Of a stretch of DNA of 64,000 nucleotides, positions 15,565 through 24,862 are shown in pieces (positions within the stretch are counted from its first letter, which is position 1; each line of letters begins with the position of its first letter). The DNA lies in the NCBI RefSeq assembly GCF_018327705.1, contig NZ_BNEM01000002.1, positions 1,674,001 to 1,738,000 of the forward strand, given 5' to 3'. Source of the DNA: Catellatospora sp. TT07R-123. Its GTDB lineage: Bacteria; Actinomycetota; Actinomycetes; Mycobacteriales; Micromonosporaceae. The notes beneath the pieces were generated by a model that did no database searches, had not been told where the DNA came from, and saw only the letters and a list, made by a program, of their open reading frames with translations. A program made the position numbers and the translations under genes.

Positions 15565-17478
15565 TCAGCCGGTGAAGCCCGCCGTGATGGCGGTGAAGGC
15601 CCAGTCGGACTGGGCGATGCCCGAGCACGACTCCTGCAGGCCGCCGCCCGCGCAGCCACGGTCGCGGTTGACCGACCAGAAGGCCAGGCGCGCGATGTGG
15701 TTGGTGTTGGCCCAGTTGCGGATGCTGGTCCAGTGGGCGGTGGTGGTGATCTCCGACTGGTCGGAGTAGCCGTTCATGCCGGAGATGCCGACGTGGGCGT
15801 ACGCCTGGGCGTCGGTCCAGCCGAAGGCGGTCTTCAGCGCGTTCTTCAGGCCGGTCGCGGCGCTGATGGTGCTGGCGGACATGTCCGCGCCACCGCCGAA
15901 GTCGAACGGCATGATCGTGAACACGTCGATGTTGGCGCCGGTGGCGGCCGCCTGGGTGATCAGGCGGGTGCCGTAGTACGTCGGGCCGGTGGTCGCGGTG
16001 CCGAAGGTGAGGATCGTCTTGATGCCGGGGTTGTTCTGCTTGACGATCTTCAGGGCGCCGAGGATCCGGTCCTGCACGGCCTCGTTCTCGAACTCGTCCG
16101 TGTTCTCGATGTCGACGTCGATGTACTTGAGGTTGTAGGCGTTGATGACCTGCTGGTAGGCACCGGCCAGGGCCGAGGCCGAGGAGCAGTTCGGGCCGAG
16201 CTTGTTGCCCTGCCAGCCGCCGAAGGAGATCTCGACGTCACCGCCGTTGGCGCGGATGGTGTTGATGGTGGACTGGTCCACGCCGCCGGTCAGCGGACGG
16301 GTGCTGTCCCACATCGGCACGCAGCCGCCGCCGGAGAGCATGAACGCCATCGTGAACTGCTTGACGCCGGTCGCGCTCATGACGGTGGCGATGTTGGGCG
16401 GGCTGCCCCAGCCGTTGTAGTAGTACGGCGCGGCCATGGCGGTGCCGGTCGGGCAGCCGGTGGTGGTGCCGCCGGCCGAGGCCGACTTCGCCGACTCGCC
16501 CGTGCCGTTGTAGGCGGCCACGGTGTAGGTGTGGCTGCCACAGGCGGCCAGGCCGCTGATCGTCGCCGAGGTGCCGGTGACGGTCGCCTTGACCGTGGTG
16601 CCCTCGTACACGCGGTAGCCGGTCACGGTGCCGGTGGAGGCGTTCCAGGCCACCGAGATGCTGGACGCGGTCGAGCCGGTGACGTGGAAGTTGCCGGGCA
16701 CGCTCGGCACACCGCTGGTGCAGCCGGTGGTGGTCGCCGAGGCGGCGCCGGACTTCGCCGACTCACCCGAGCCGTTGTACGCCGCCACGGTGTAGCTGTG
16801 GCTGGTGCACGTGCCCAGGCTGCTGATCGTGGCCGAGGTGCCGGTCACGGTCGCGACGACGGTGCTGCCCTCGTACACCCGGTAGCCCGTGACCGTGCCG
16901 CTCGCGGCGGCCCAGGACAGGGCGATCGAGGTGTTGGTGATCGTGCCGACCGCCGGGGTGCCGGGGACGCCGGGCACGCCCGTGCCGCCGGGGCCGTCGA
17001 CCGAGACGTCGTCGACGTTGTACACCGGCTGGCCGTACCAGCCGTTGACGTACACCTCGAGCGAGGTCTGCGAGGCGCCGGTGGTGTAGCTGGTCGACAG
17101 CTGCACCCAGTTGGACGCCGCGTTCGGGTTCCAGGTCGAGGTGCCGCCGGTGATGCCCAGGTAGACGTAGCCGCCACCGCCGCGGACCCACGCGGTCGCG
17201 GTGTAGGTGGTGCTGGGCTGCACCGACACGGTCTGCTTGCACTGGGCGTAGTCGGACGCGCTGGGCGCGCCCTGCAACGCCTTGGTGCCGGCGTGGACCG
17301 GGGTGGACACGACGGAGCCGAGGCCCGCGCTACAGGTCCACGGCGACAGGGAGCCGGACTCGAAGCCCGGGTTGCTGAGCAGGTTCGCCGCCGAGGCGGG
17401 GCTGGCGGTCATGACGACCGCGGCGGCGACGGTCACCGCGGCGGAAGCCACTGCGGCGAGCTTGTGCCGGAAACGCAT
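15565..17478 (-). CDS. Secreted modular chitinase, GH18
   Basis: ATG 17478 is chosen for the AAGGAAGG site six bases upstream. The 637-aa protein has a signal peptide ending in ASPASA (residue 30). A carbohydrate-binding beta-sandwich of the CBM4/9/16 type follows (about 31-162, LLSNPGFESG at its start). Two fibronectin type III domains (about 170-252 and 258-341) are nearly alike. A GH18 catalytic barrel completes it (about 347-637). The active-site strand reads KYIDVDIE, with Glu458 as the acid/base. It hydrolyses chitin outside the cell. The two FnIII modules share long identical stretches, suggesting internal duplication. A LacI-like half-palindrome lies about 45 bases upstream. Confidence 0.92.
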   Translation of the reverse strand: MRFRHKLAAVASAAVTVAAAVVMTASPASAANLLSNPGFESGSLSPWTCSAGLGSVVSTPVHAGTKALQGAPSASDYAQCKQTVSVQPSTTYTATAWVRGGGGYVYLGITGGTSTWNPNAASNWVQLSTSYTTGASQTSLEVYVNGWYGQPVYNVDDVSVDGPGGTGVPGVPGTPAVGTITNTSIALSWAAASGTVTGYRVYEGSTVVATVTGTSATISSLGTCTSHSYTVAAYNGSGESAKSGAASATTTGCTSGVPSVPGNFHVTGSTASSISVAWNASTGTVTGYRVYEGTTVKATVTGTSATISGLAACGSHTYTVAAYNGTGESAKSASAGGTTTGCPTGTAMAAPYYYNGWGSPPNIATVMSATGVKQFTMAFMLSGGGCVPMWDSTRPLTGGVDQSTINTIRANGGDVEISFGGWQGNKLGPNCSSASALAGAYQQVINAYNLKYIDVDIENTDEFENEAVQDRILGALKIVKQNNPGIKTILTFGTATTGPTYYGTRLITQAAATGANIDVFTIMPFDFGGGADMSASTISAATGLKNALKTAFGWTDAQAYAHVGISGMNGYSDQSEITTTAHWTSIRNWANTNHIARLAFWSVNRDRGCAGGGLQESCSGIAQSDWAFTAITAGFTG

Positions 17479-17521
17479 GTCGACCTTCCTTTGGGGGGAA
17501 TGAAACATCGACTAACGGGAC

Positions 17522-17533
17522 AGAAGCGTTTCC
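17522..17533. promoter_or_regulatory. LacI-type operator candidate upstream of chitinase
   Basis: AGAAGCGTTTCC is an imperfect 12-bp palindrome (10 of 12 positions pair) of the type bound by LacI-family sugar regulators. It is 44 bases upstream of the chitinase ATG. Confidence 0.4.
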
Positions 17534-17640
17534 GTGAACATACAAGAAAGACAGTTAACAGTAAAGAAGCTTGCCAATACTGAAGGCAGGCGATCGCCAA
17601 GGTTGGCGGTCTTCCGCCACACCGGACATTCGGGTCCGCG

Positions 17641-18165
17641 TCAGGCGGGGCGTTCGGCGTCGGCGGAGCCGGTCTGCGCGAGCTCGGCGACGATGTCGAG
17701 GTGGCCCGCGTGGCGGGCGTACTCCTGCACCAGGTGCAGCATGATCCGCTCCAGCGTCGCGGGCTCGGCGCCGTCCCAGCGCGGGCCCGGCTGCCCCACC
17801 TCGGCCAGGTCGGCGGCGAGCACGACCTCGCGGGTGTGCTCGCCCTGGGCGCGCAGCGCGGCGACGAGGTCCTCCAGCGACTCGTCCGGGTCGACGTGCC
17901 AGCGCTCGTCGCGCCAGTCGCCCCACGGCTCGTCGAACGTACGCCCCTGGAAGCCCCACTCGATCCAGCGCAACTCGACGAAGCGCAGGTGCTTGAGCAT
18001 CTCGACCGGGGTCCAGCCGGAGGCCAGGCGGCTGCGCCGCTGCTCCTCGGGTGCCAGGTGGGTCACCTTGCCGATCACGATGGCGCGGAAGTCGTCGAGG
18101 TAGGCGGCGAGCACCTCGTTGCGGGAGGCGATCGGGTCGGTGGGGCTGAGCGGCGAATTCGTCAC
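17641..18165 (-). CDS. DinB-superfamily protein (DUF664-like)
   Basis: The 174-aa protein is a predicted four-helix bundle. The metal-binding histidines expected for the DinB/mycothiol-dependent enzyme superfamily are present: one in WTPVEMLKHLRFVELRW, and two in the C-terminal ARHAGHLD. Members use a divalent metal and often mycothiol as thiol cofactor in detoxification reactions, acting in the cytoplasm; the specific reaction here is unknown. It lies upstream of the chitinase on the same strand but is separated by about 160 bases with promoter-like sequence. It is probably a separate unit. Confidence 0.8.
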   Translation of the reverse strand: MTNSPLSPTDPIASRNEVLAAYLDDFRAIVIGKVTHLAPEEQRRSRLASGWTPVEMLKHLRFVELRWIEWGFQGRTFDEPWGDWRDERWHVDPDESLEDLVAALRAQGEHTREVVLAADLAEVGQPGPRWDGAEPATLERIMLHLVQEYARHAGHLDIVAELAQTGSADAERPA

Positions 18166-18210
18166 CCGCCGAGTATCGCCGACCGCCCATACCCCGATTC
18201 CCGCGCCAGC

Positions 18211-18227
18211 AGCTACTAAAAGTAGCT
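18211..18227. promoter_or_regulatory. Short palindrome upstream of the DUF11 gene
   Basis: AGCTACT and AGTAGCT flank an AAA centre about 75 bases upstream of the DUF11 protein start and just upstream of the divergent DinB gene. It could be an operator; there is no direct evidence. Confidence 0.35.
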
Positions 18228-18303
18228 CTGCGATTACCTAACGTGACTCCAGGCCGTTGGAGATGAGGGTGATTGGACCCAGATCAACCAGCTAGGAGGC
18301 ACG

Positions 18304-20487
18304 TTGTCACCCAGACGCCTACTCGCCGCGCAGGGAGCGCTCATGCTCGCCGGCGTCCTCGCGGCGGGCACCACACCGGAACCGGCCCGCGCCGCACCAG
18401 CCACCACTGCGGCCCTGCCGCTCGTCGACCTGTTCGTCACCAAGGCCGACGCCCCCGACCCGGTCCTCGCCGGACGGGTGCTGACCTACACCATCGAGGT
18501 CGGCAACAACGGGCCGGGCATCGCCCCGACCGCGACCCTCGTCGACCAGCTGCCGACCGGCTTCACACCCGTGAGCGTCCCGACCGGCTGCACCTTCGAC
18601 CCCATGCTGTTCACGGTCACCTGCAACCTCACCAACCTGCTGCCACTGCAGACCGTCCCGATCGCACTCCAGCTCGCGATCCCGTCGAGCCGGCCGCCCG
18701 GCATCCTCAGCAACACCGCCACCGTGACCACGGCGACCGCCACCGACCTGATCCCCGGCAACAACGCGGTCACGCAGACCACCACCGTGGAACGCGCCGC
18801 CGACCTGTCGGTGACCAAGGTGTGCAAGCCCGACCGGCCCGCACCGGCCGGAACGGGCGGCTACTGCACCATCTACGTCGACAACCTCGGCCCGTCCGAC
18901 GCCGACGGGGTGCTGCTGCGCGACAACCTCACCTCGGCCACGCCGTTCAGCCTGACCGGCCTGGTGAGCCAGCCTGAGGCGGGCTGCATGCCCAGCACCA
19001 GGGGACCGGCGACCGAGATCAGCATCCCGTGCAGCTTCGGCACCATCCCCGCAGGACGGCGCGCCACCCTGCGCGTCTCCGTCGACGCGCCCGACGTCAC
19101 CCAGATCAACGACGTCGCCCGGGTCAGCGCCACCACCGCCGACCCCGACCAGAGCAACAACGAGGCCACCGGCCGCGTCGAGTTCGTCGGATCGGCCGAC
19201 CTGACGCTCGACAAGACCGGACCGGAGACCGCACTGGCCTCCACCGAGCTGACGTACGAGATCACGGTGAAGAACAACGGGCCGTCCACGGCCCAGAACG
19301 TCACCGTACGCGACACCCTGCCCGGCGGCGTCAGCTTCGTCTCGGTCAGCTCCACCAAGGGCACCTGCACCAACGGCCAGCCGCCCGGCCGCGACCTGGT
19401 CTGCGGCCTGGGCAACCTCGCCAACGGCGACAGCGTCACCATCACCGTGGTCGGCAAGCTCGCCGACGACGCCGTCGCCGGGACGATCCTGTTCAACGAG
19501 GCCGTGGTCTCCAGCGACACCGCCGACCCGGACAACGACGACGTGCGCAAGAGCGTCAAGACCACCGTCACCGCCGACGCGAACCTGTCGGTGACCAAGG
19601 ACGACGACCCCGACCCGGTGCTCGCCGGCGAGGAGCTCGTCTACACCGTCACCGCCAGCAACGCCGGACCGTCGACCGCGCAGGCGGTCACACTCCAGGA
19701 CACGCTGCCCGACGGCACCACGTTCGTGTCGGGCGTCAACGGCGGCAACCAGCCGGTCTGCGCCTTCCAGCAGCCCGACCAGGTCGTGTGCCAGCTCGGC
19801 GACCTCGCCTCCGGCGCCTCCGAGACCGTACGCATCACGGTCGCGGTGGACTCGTCGGTCGAGGACGGCACCACGCTGCGCAACGAGGTGACGGTGTCGT
19901 CGTCGACGCCCGACTCCGACCCGAACAACAACACCGCCACCGCCGAGACCACCGTCGAGACCTCGGCGGACCTGTGGATCGACGCGGTCGGGCTCACCCC
20001 GGGCACGGAGGCCGCCCAGGTCAAGCCGGACAAGGACAAGGACAAGGACCAGCTCGTACTGCTGGTGACGGTGCACAACGACAAGGGGTGCCGGACCGAG
20101 GAGTCGGCCAAGCCGTCCGGCACCTGCGGTGAGGGCGGCCCGTCCGACGCGCAGAACGTGACCGTCGTGGACCGGCTGCCGCTCAGCCCGGACCAGCTGG
20201 AGGTGCAGTACGTCTCGCGCGACTGCGAGTACGACGAGCAGCGGCACGTCGTGACCTGCCATGTCGACACGGTCCCGGCGGGAGCCACGGCGCAGTTCGT
20301 CATCAAGGCGAAGCTCGTCGACAAGGACGACGATGACGACGCCCGGACCGAGGGCAAGAAGGACAAGGACAAGGAGAGGCTCGTGAACGTCGCGACCGTC
20401 TCCAGCTCCACGCCCGACCCGGACCCGAGCAACAACACCGCCGTCACGGTCATCGTCCTGAAGGACAAGGACAAGGACAAGGCCTGA
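18304..20487 (+). CDS. Secreted DUF11 repeat surface protein
   Basis: The start is TTG, with AGGAGG four bases upstream. The 727-aa protein has a signal peptide ending near ARAAPA (residue 33) and about five DUF11 beta-sandwich domains, each with the pattern DLSVTK..D.DPV.AG..L.Y...V.NNGPS.A followed by DTLP and NTATV. DUF11 domains build extended cell-surface stalks. No LPXTG motif or membrane anchor is present, so the protein is probably released or held non-covalently. The last domain is interrupted by Lys-Asp repeats (KDKDKDKD near residue 578, again near 685), and the protein ends in KDKDKDKDKA. These charged blocks are unusual for DUF11 proteins. Confidence 0.85.
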   Translation: MSPRRLLAAQGALMLAGVLAAGTTPEPARAAPATTAALPLVDLFVTKADAPDPVLAGRVLTYTIEVGNNGPGIAPTATLVDQLPTGFTPVSVPTGCTFDPMLFTVTCNLTNLLPLQTVPIALQLAIPSSRPPGILSNTATVTTATATDLIPGNNAVTQTTTVERAADLSVTKVCKPDRPAPAGTGGYCTIYVDNLGPSDADGVLLRDNLTSATPFSLTGLVSQPEAGCMPSTRGPATEISIPCSFGTIPAGRRATLRVSVDAPDVTQINDVARVSATTADPDQSNNEATGRVEFVGSADLTLDKTGPETALASTELTYEITVKNNGPSTAQNVTVRDTLPGGVSFVSVSSTKGTCTNGQPPGRDLVCGLGNLANGDSVTITVVGKLADDAVAGTILFNEAVVSSDTADPDNDDVRKSVKTTVTADANLSVTKDDDPDPVLAGEELVYTVTASNAGPSTAQAVTLQDTLPDGTTFVSGVNGGNQPVCAFQQPDQVVCQLGDLASGASETVRITVAVDSSVEDGTTLRNEVTVSSSTPDSDPNNNTATAETTVETSADLWIDAVGLTPGTEAAQVKPDKDKDKDQLVLLVTVHNDKGCRTEESAKPSGTCGEGGPSDAQNVTVVDRLPLSPDQLEVQYVSRDCEYDEQRHVVTCHVDTVPAGATAQFVIKAKLVDKDDDDDARTEGKKDKDKERLVNVATVSSSTPDPDPSNNTAVTVIVLKDKDKDKA

Positions 20488-20501
20488 CCGGTACGGGACA
20501 G

Positions 20502-20532
20502 CAGCGGCGCCGCGGTGATCGTGGCGCCGCTG
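20502..20532 (+). terminator. Terminator hairpin after the DUF11 gene
   Basis: CAGCGGCGCC and GGCGCCGCTG form a perfect 10-bp stem with an 11-base loop, 15 bases after the stop codon. Confidence 0.65.
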
Positions 20533-20663
20533 TTCTCGTACACCGTGCGGTCAAGCTCCGATCCCGGGCGGCGGCTGGGGAAATCCCTGGGGCGGCCGTC
20601 CCGCGGTGTCGCTGAGGCGGCAGAGCAGGGCGTCGGCCCGTCGGCGGTGCCAGCATTCGCCGC

Positions 20664-22067
20664 ATGAGAAACCCCTCCGTTGATCGTGGCGGCGCGTTGG
20701 CGCCCGCCCGCAGAGTGCTGGCCGTCGTGGCCGCGCTGACGCTGGTCGGCGTGGCCGCGCCCGCCGCCGCCGGCGAGGACCCGCCCCGCCGTCCGAAGCA
20801 TGAGCTGGTGGCCTGCGACCCGACCGCCTGCTACGCGGCCTGGTACGTGGTCGACTCCGACGGCGACGGCTACTGCGACGCCGACGAGCTGGCCGCTGGC
20901 ACCGACCCCGACGACAAGGCCAGCCACCCGCTGCTGCTGAAGCTCGTCGACCTGGCCATCGACCGCACGCTGCCGTCGTTCGAGGCGGGCGCGGGCGCCT
21001 TCTTCCTGCTGCCCGTCGAGCTGGTCCGGCAGCGGCAGGAGTATGCGCACGACTGGCTGGGCGCGTTCCCGATCGCCGGCCGCGCCGACGCCGTGGGCAA
21101 GTTCGGCGTCACCGGCGACCTGATGAAGAAGTTCGGTCTCGACCCGACGAAGGACCCGTTCAGCCTCGGCATCGACCTGCCCGGCACCAACGGCGGCACC
21201 AGCAGCGGCGGCCTGAAGCTGGCCGGGGTCAAGCCGGGCCGCGTCCAGACCTCGCTGCTCGGCATCGACGGCAGCGCCACCTACGGGGCCGATCGCGGCG
21301 GGGTCGTGGACAGCACCAAGGACTGGGGCGGCCTCGGCAGCGGCGACATCACCACGTACGGCGACGGCTCGGAGACGCACACCACGAGCAACAAGGAGGG
21401 CGGAACCAACGTCGAGTACACCAACCCCGGCGGCTCGGCGGGGCCGACCGTGACGACCACCCTCGACAGCCACTGGGAGGGCGACGTCCGGGTCGACGAG
21501 GAGCACGAGACCACGAAAGACCCTGACGGCAACATCATCAAGGACTCCACGACCGTCACGCTCAACTTCAAGGACGGGCACACCGAGAGCCAGACCGACA
21601 CGATCAGGTACAACCGCAATGCGAAGAACGAGGTCATCGACACGTCGGTGAGCCACACCGAGACGACTTCCACCGCTGACGGCAAGACCACCAGCAGCAC
21701 GGTCACCTACCGCTGCGACGCCAACGCCGAGAACTGCACCCAGACCGGCACCGGCACGGCCACCGGCGGCATGTTCGACCCCGACTACGGCCCGCCGGTC
21801 GTCACCGAAGAGGTGGTCAAGGGCACGCTTCGGCTACGCGGCGCGGCGATCACCGTGGTCGAGGGCTGGGAGCGGCCGGGTTCGGAGGAGCCGGACCTGC
21901 CCAACCTGGGAGCGCTGATCCTCGTCGACCCGAACGCAGACGACCTGTTCGTGCTGGTCGAACCGACCAACGCGGCGCGGGCGCACCCGGAGTCGCGCCC
22001 CGACCTGCCCAACCCGATGACCGGCGAGCCGGCGCCGACCGGCGGCTGCTCGGGCGGCCTCTGCTGA
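20664..22067 (+). CDS. Secreted protein with EF-hand-like calcium loop
   Basis: The 467-aa protein has a signal peptide (basic start, hydrophobic core, AAPAAAG near residue 37). Residues 64-75 read DSDGDGYCDADE, an excalibur/thrombospondin type 3 style calcium-binding loop, followed by GTDPDD. A helical part (about 88-160) follows. Next comes a long Thr/Ser/Asp-rich beta region (about 210-370) with YGDGSETHT-like strands that looks like a repetitive fibre. The C-terminus carries CSGGLC, which could form a small disulfide loop or be linked to another surface molecule. It is unrecognised beyond the calcium loop. It follows the DUF11 gene in the same direction, but a terminator separates them. 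Confidence 0.7.
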   Translation: MRNPSVDRGGALAPARRVLAVVAALTLVGVAAPAAAGEDPPRRPKHELVACDPTACYAAWYVVDSDGDGYCDADELAAGTDPDDKASHPLLLKLVDLAIDRTLPSFEAGAGAFFLLPVELVRQRQEYAHDWLGAFPIAGRADAVGKFGVTGDLMKKFGLDPTKDPFSLGIDLPGTNGGTSSGGLKLAGVKPGRVQTSLLGIDGSATYGADRGGVVDSTKDWGGLGSGDITTYGDGSETHTTSNKEGGTNVEYTNPGGSAGPTVTTTLDSHWEGDVRVDEEHETTKDPDGNIIKDSTTVTLNFKDGHTESQTDTIRYNRNAKNEVIDTSVSHTETTSTADGKTTSSTVTYRCDANAENCTQTGTGTATGGMFDPDYGPPVVTEEVVKGTLRLRGAAITVVEGWERPGSEEPDLPNLGALILVDPNADDLFVLVEPTNAARAHPESRPDLPNPMTGEPAPTGGCSGGLC

Positions 22068-22083
22068 ACTGACACCGTGAGCT

Positions 22084-22114
22084 GTGGTGGCCCGGCCTTC
22101 CGCCGGGCCACCAC
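22084..22114. terminator. Bidirectional terminator hairpin
   Basis: GTGGTGGCCCGGC and its exact complement form a 13-bp stem around CTTCC, between convergent genes. Confidence 0.8.
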
Positions 22115-22138
22115 GGGTGGTGGCCCGCCAGTGGTGGC

Positions 22139-22603
22139 TCAGCCGAGGTTCAGGACGTCGAGAAGTCGCGAGAAGGCCGGTACGACGATCCGCCATGAGC
22201 ACTGCCGCGGATCGGTCCAGAAGTCGCTGGCGACCACCCGGGGATCGTCGGAACCGGTACGGTAGTCCAGGGCCATCGCGACGTCGTCTCCGGGCCGGCG
22301 GTTGACGGCGATGAGGACCGCCTGCTCGACGTCGAGCCAGGGCAGCTTCACCGGACCGACGGCGGTGCTGCCACGGGCCTGCCTGAAGAGGTACGCAGAA
22401 CGCGGGTCCGCGGTGAGCCGGAGGAGCCCCGCGTTCTCCCGCCGCATCCAGTCGATGCCGGTGAGGAAGTCCAGCGGGTCTTCGAACCACGGCATGAGCT
22501 CGCGCATGACGTCATCGCCGGGGTTCCGCCAGCGGCCGTCGTCCATGAGACCGATCAGCGACCCGGGCAGCGGCAGACCGTTGACGCTCGATCCCTCATC
22601 CAC
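22139..22603 (-). CDS. SUKH (SMI1/KNR4)-like protein
   Basis: The 154-aa cytoplasmic protein has the order expected for the SUKH superfamily. It starts LPLPGSLIGLMDDGRWRNPGD, and near the end carries a strand-rich region with AMALDYRTGSDDPRVV and a final SRLLDVL helix. SUKH proteins often serve as immunity proteins against toxins from polymorphic-toxin systems, but free-standing housekeeping-like members are common. No toxin gene is adjacent. The gene is monocistronic, converges on the calcium-loop protein gene and diverges from the LRV repeat gene. Assignment rests on motif resemblance only. Confidence 0.6.
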   Translation of the reverse strand: MDEGSSVNGLPLPGSLIGLMDDGRWRNPGDDVMRELMPWFEDPLDFLTGIDWMRRENAGLLRLTADPRSAYLFRQARGSTAVGPVKLPWLDVEQAVLIAVNRRPGDDVAMALDYRTGSDDPRVVASDFWTDPRQCSWRIVVPAFSRLLDVLNLG

Positions 22604-22777
22604 ATCGGCTCCCCGCCGTCCGCGCTGCCGAGATCGCGGCGGACGGTGTGCGCCGACGGGACGGACACCCGGCCACGACCTCCTCAGTCCACATGGCGCC
22701 GAACGTTAGCAGCCGTGGACCCGCCGACCGCACCGCTCGGAACATCGGCGTTGGTCGGTGGCGGCTACGGTGGCGTC

Positions 22778-24130
22778 ATGCACCTCCGCCACCCGCAACT
22801 GTCCGGTCTGGGGCGAAACCTGTCGGCTCCGGAGGACGTACTGGTGCGCCTGGCTCGGCACCCGGCGGGCCGGCACGGCATGTCGATGCGGCAAGGGCAG
22901 CTTCCGGACATCGCGGTCGAGGCGCTGCTGGCACACAGCGACCCCGGGGACACGGTCCACCTGCACGGACGTCGGATCTCCGCAGTGATGCAGCGCAGAA
23001 TCGCCGCGCATCCCGATCCGGCGATCCGTGACGCCTTCCCGGCGTTCGTCCGCACCATGGTGGAGCGGCGGGTGAGGGTGAACATCGAGGACCTCGAGCA
23101 GGTGTACGGCCAGCCCCGTGCCGACCTGCTCGCCCATCCTGATCCGAGACTACGCGCGGCAGTGGCCGAGGCCTGGCGGGACCGGCCGCTCGAAGCGCTG
23201 ACACGCATGCTCGCCGATACCGAACCGGCCGTGCGCGAGGCGGCCACCAGGCACCGGCAGCCCGGCCTACCGGCGGAGGTCATAGCCGCCTGCCTGGCAG
23301 ATCCCGCGACGTGCGCCAACGTGGCCCGCTATGCCGAGCTCACTTCGGAGCAGGTTCTCCAGCTGATCCGTGACGGGGACGACGACCTGGTCGAGGCTGT
23401 GGCCGGCAATCCTCAGCTGCCCGCAGCGGCGATCGAGGCGATGGCGGACGTGCCGCACCTGGTGGTGCGGCTGGCTGTCGCGTGGAGCAGGCACGTCGAC
23501 GCCGATACCCGCGACCGGCTGTTCTCCCAGGCGGAGGCCGCCGCTGCCGCAGGCGACAGCGACGCCAGGATCGCGCTGGCCTGGAATGTCACCGAACCCT
23601 GGTGGCTGCTGGACGAACCGCTGGAGCGGAGGTTGTCGTTCCTCGACGCACCGCGAGCGGAGTTTCGCCGCGTACTGGCCGACTGCCGCGATCTGCCGGA
23701 ACACGCATGGCAGCGACTCGACAACGACCCGGACCTGAGAGTGCGGCGTGCCGCCGCGCGGCGGCCGGACACTCCCGCGGAGGTGCTGGAGCGGCTGGTC
23801 CGTGGGCACGGCGAGGCGCGGCGCATCCGGCCGACGCACGTGGAGCATCCCAACTTTCCGCGCGAGCAGCTGCGCACCTTCGTCGAAGATCCGAATCCGG
23901 CGGCCCGCCGTGCCGCGTTGCAGGACCCGACGCTGCCGGTGGATGCGTTGGAGAGGTTGGCAGCCGAACCGGGAATGCGGCAGGCGGTAGCCGCCCACCC
24001 CATGCTGGACGAGGCGCTGTTCAGCCGCCTTCTGGCAGACACCGACCCAGCGGTGGTGGAAACGGCGGCCGCCAACTCGATACTGCCGCCGGACCTGATG
24101 TACCGCATCCTGGCGGAACTCGACCTTTGA
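22778..24130 (+). CDS. Leucine-rich-variant / HEAT-like repeat protein
   Basis: The 450-aa protein is built of short helical repeats of the type L..HPDPAVR.A....LP...L, visible about ten times (AHPDPAIRDA, ADTEPAVREA, DNDPDLRVRRA, EDPNPAARRA and others). This matches the leucine-rich variant (LRV) or HEAT-like solenoid class and implies a scaffold or protein-binding role in the cytoplasm. ATG 22778 is chosen over an upstream frame. TACGGT at 22766-22771 provides a TAnnnT -10 box six bases upstream, so a leaderless transcript is likely. No enzyme motif is visible. Confidence 0.8.
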   Translation: MHLRHPQLSGLGRNLSAPEDVLVRLARHPAGRHGMSMRQGQLPDIAVEALLAHSDPGDTVHLHGRRISAVMQRRIAAHPDPAIRDAFPAFVRTMVERRVRVNIEDLEQVYGQPRADLLAHPDPRLRAAVAEAWRDRPLEALTRMLADTEPAVREAATRHRQPGLPAEVIAACLADPATCANVARYAELTSEQVLQLIRDGDDDLVEAVAGNPQLPAAAIEAMADVPHLVVRLAVAWSRHVDADTRDRLFSQAEAAAAAGDSDARIALAWNVTEPWWLLDEPLERRLSFLDAPRAEFRRVLADCRDLPEHAWQRLDNDPDLRVRRAAARRPDTPAEVLERLVRGHGEARRIRPTHVEHPNFPREQLRTFVEDPNPAARRAALQDPTLPVDALERLAAEPGMRQAVAAHPMLDEALFSRLLADTDPAVVETAAANSILPPDLMYRILAELDL

Positions 24131-24265
24131 CAGCACCTCGCGGTGGGCACAGCATCCGGGCCGCACCGCTCAGGATCGATCAACTGAGGGCCTCCTGGAA
24201 AGCATCACGCCAGCAGCAGGTAAAGCCTTCGTCCTGGACCCGCGGCAGCGTGCCAGAGTCGGCGA

Positions 24266-24775
24266 TCAGTAGTTGCCGCTCGCCACGGCCCAGGCGTACG
24301 GGCCGACCGAGAGAAGCAGCCCGAGCAGCGCGATCATCGCCACCCGGATCCGGCCCTTGGCCGTGTAGACGACAGCGCCGACGAGCCCGAGGATCGCGCC
24401 GGGCACGGCCACGGCGAGCATCGCGAGGCCGAGCACCTGCCCGACGTCGTCCGGATCGTCAGGTCCGACGGCAGGCAACAGGCTGCCGAAAGCGTAGATG
24501 GCGCAGCCGAGGGCACCGAGCAGTACGGCCAGGCTGGCCATGGGCCCGCGCCGGCTTCCGGCGGCAGGCGGCGACACGGCCAGGTCGGGTGTGGTGGTGG
24601 ACGGCTGCTGTGCCGGAGTGCGCCGTCGGGCCAGCTCGACCACGCCGACCACGGCACCAGCGGCGGCGGCCAGCGCACTGATGACTCCTGCCCCAGCCGA
24701 AAGAGAGTCTTCGATGCTCACCGGCGGAGTCTCGCAGACGGCAGCAGGCGGTGCAGTCGTCCCTTCAGCCATCAC
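24266..24775 (-). CDS. Integral membrane protein, four helices
   Basis: The 169-aa product has a hydrophobic segment at about residues 27-47, a Pro/Thr-rich loop, and three more helices toward the C-terminus (about 79-98, 114-136 and 142-163). There is no recognisable enzyme motif. A GTG at 24721 is an alternative start that removes the low-complexity leader. It is followed closely by nothing on the same strand and starts about 90 bases from a methyltransferase stop. A role in transport or stress adaptation cannot be decided. Confidence 0.65.
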   Translation of the reverse strand: MMAEGTTAPPAAVCETPPVSIEDSLSAGAGVISALAAAAGAVVGVVELARRRTPAQQPSTTTPDLAVSPPAAGSRRGPMASLAVLLGALGCAIYAFGSLLPAVGPDDPDDVGQVLGLAMLAVAVPGAILGLVGAVVYTAKGRIRVAMIALLGLLLSVGPYAWAVASGNY

Positions 24776-24862
24776 TGCCCGCCGAGAGCGCGAACACCCC
24801 GCCCCGGAAACGGTCCAGGAATGCTCCCTGAGGCCCCTCCGCCTCGGTTCCCCGGCTGGCGC

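Noticed and set aside
14044-17583. A 1179-codon open frame on the plus strand
   Set aside because: It is antisense to the serine protease and chitinase; long antisense frames are expected in GC-rich DNA and its sequence is low-complexity Arg/Gly/Ala.
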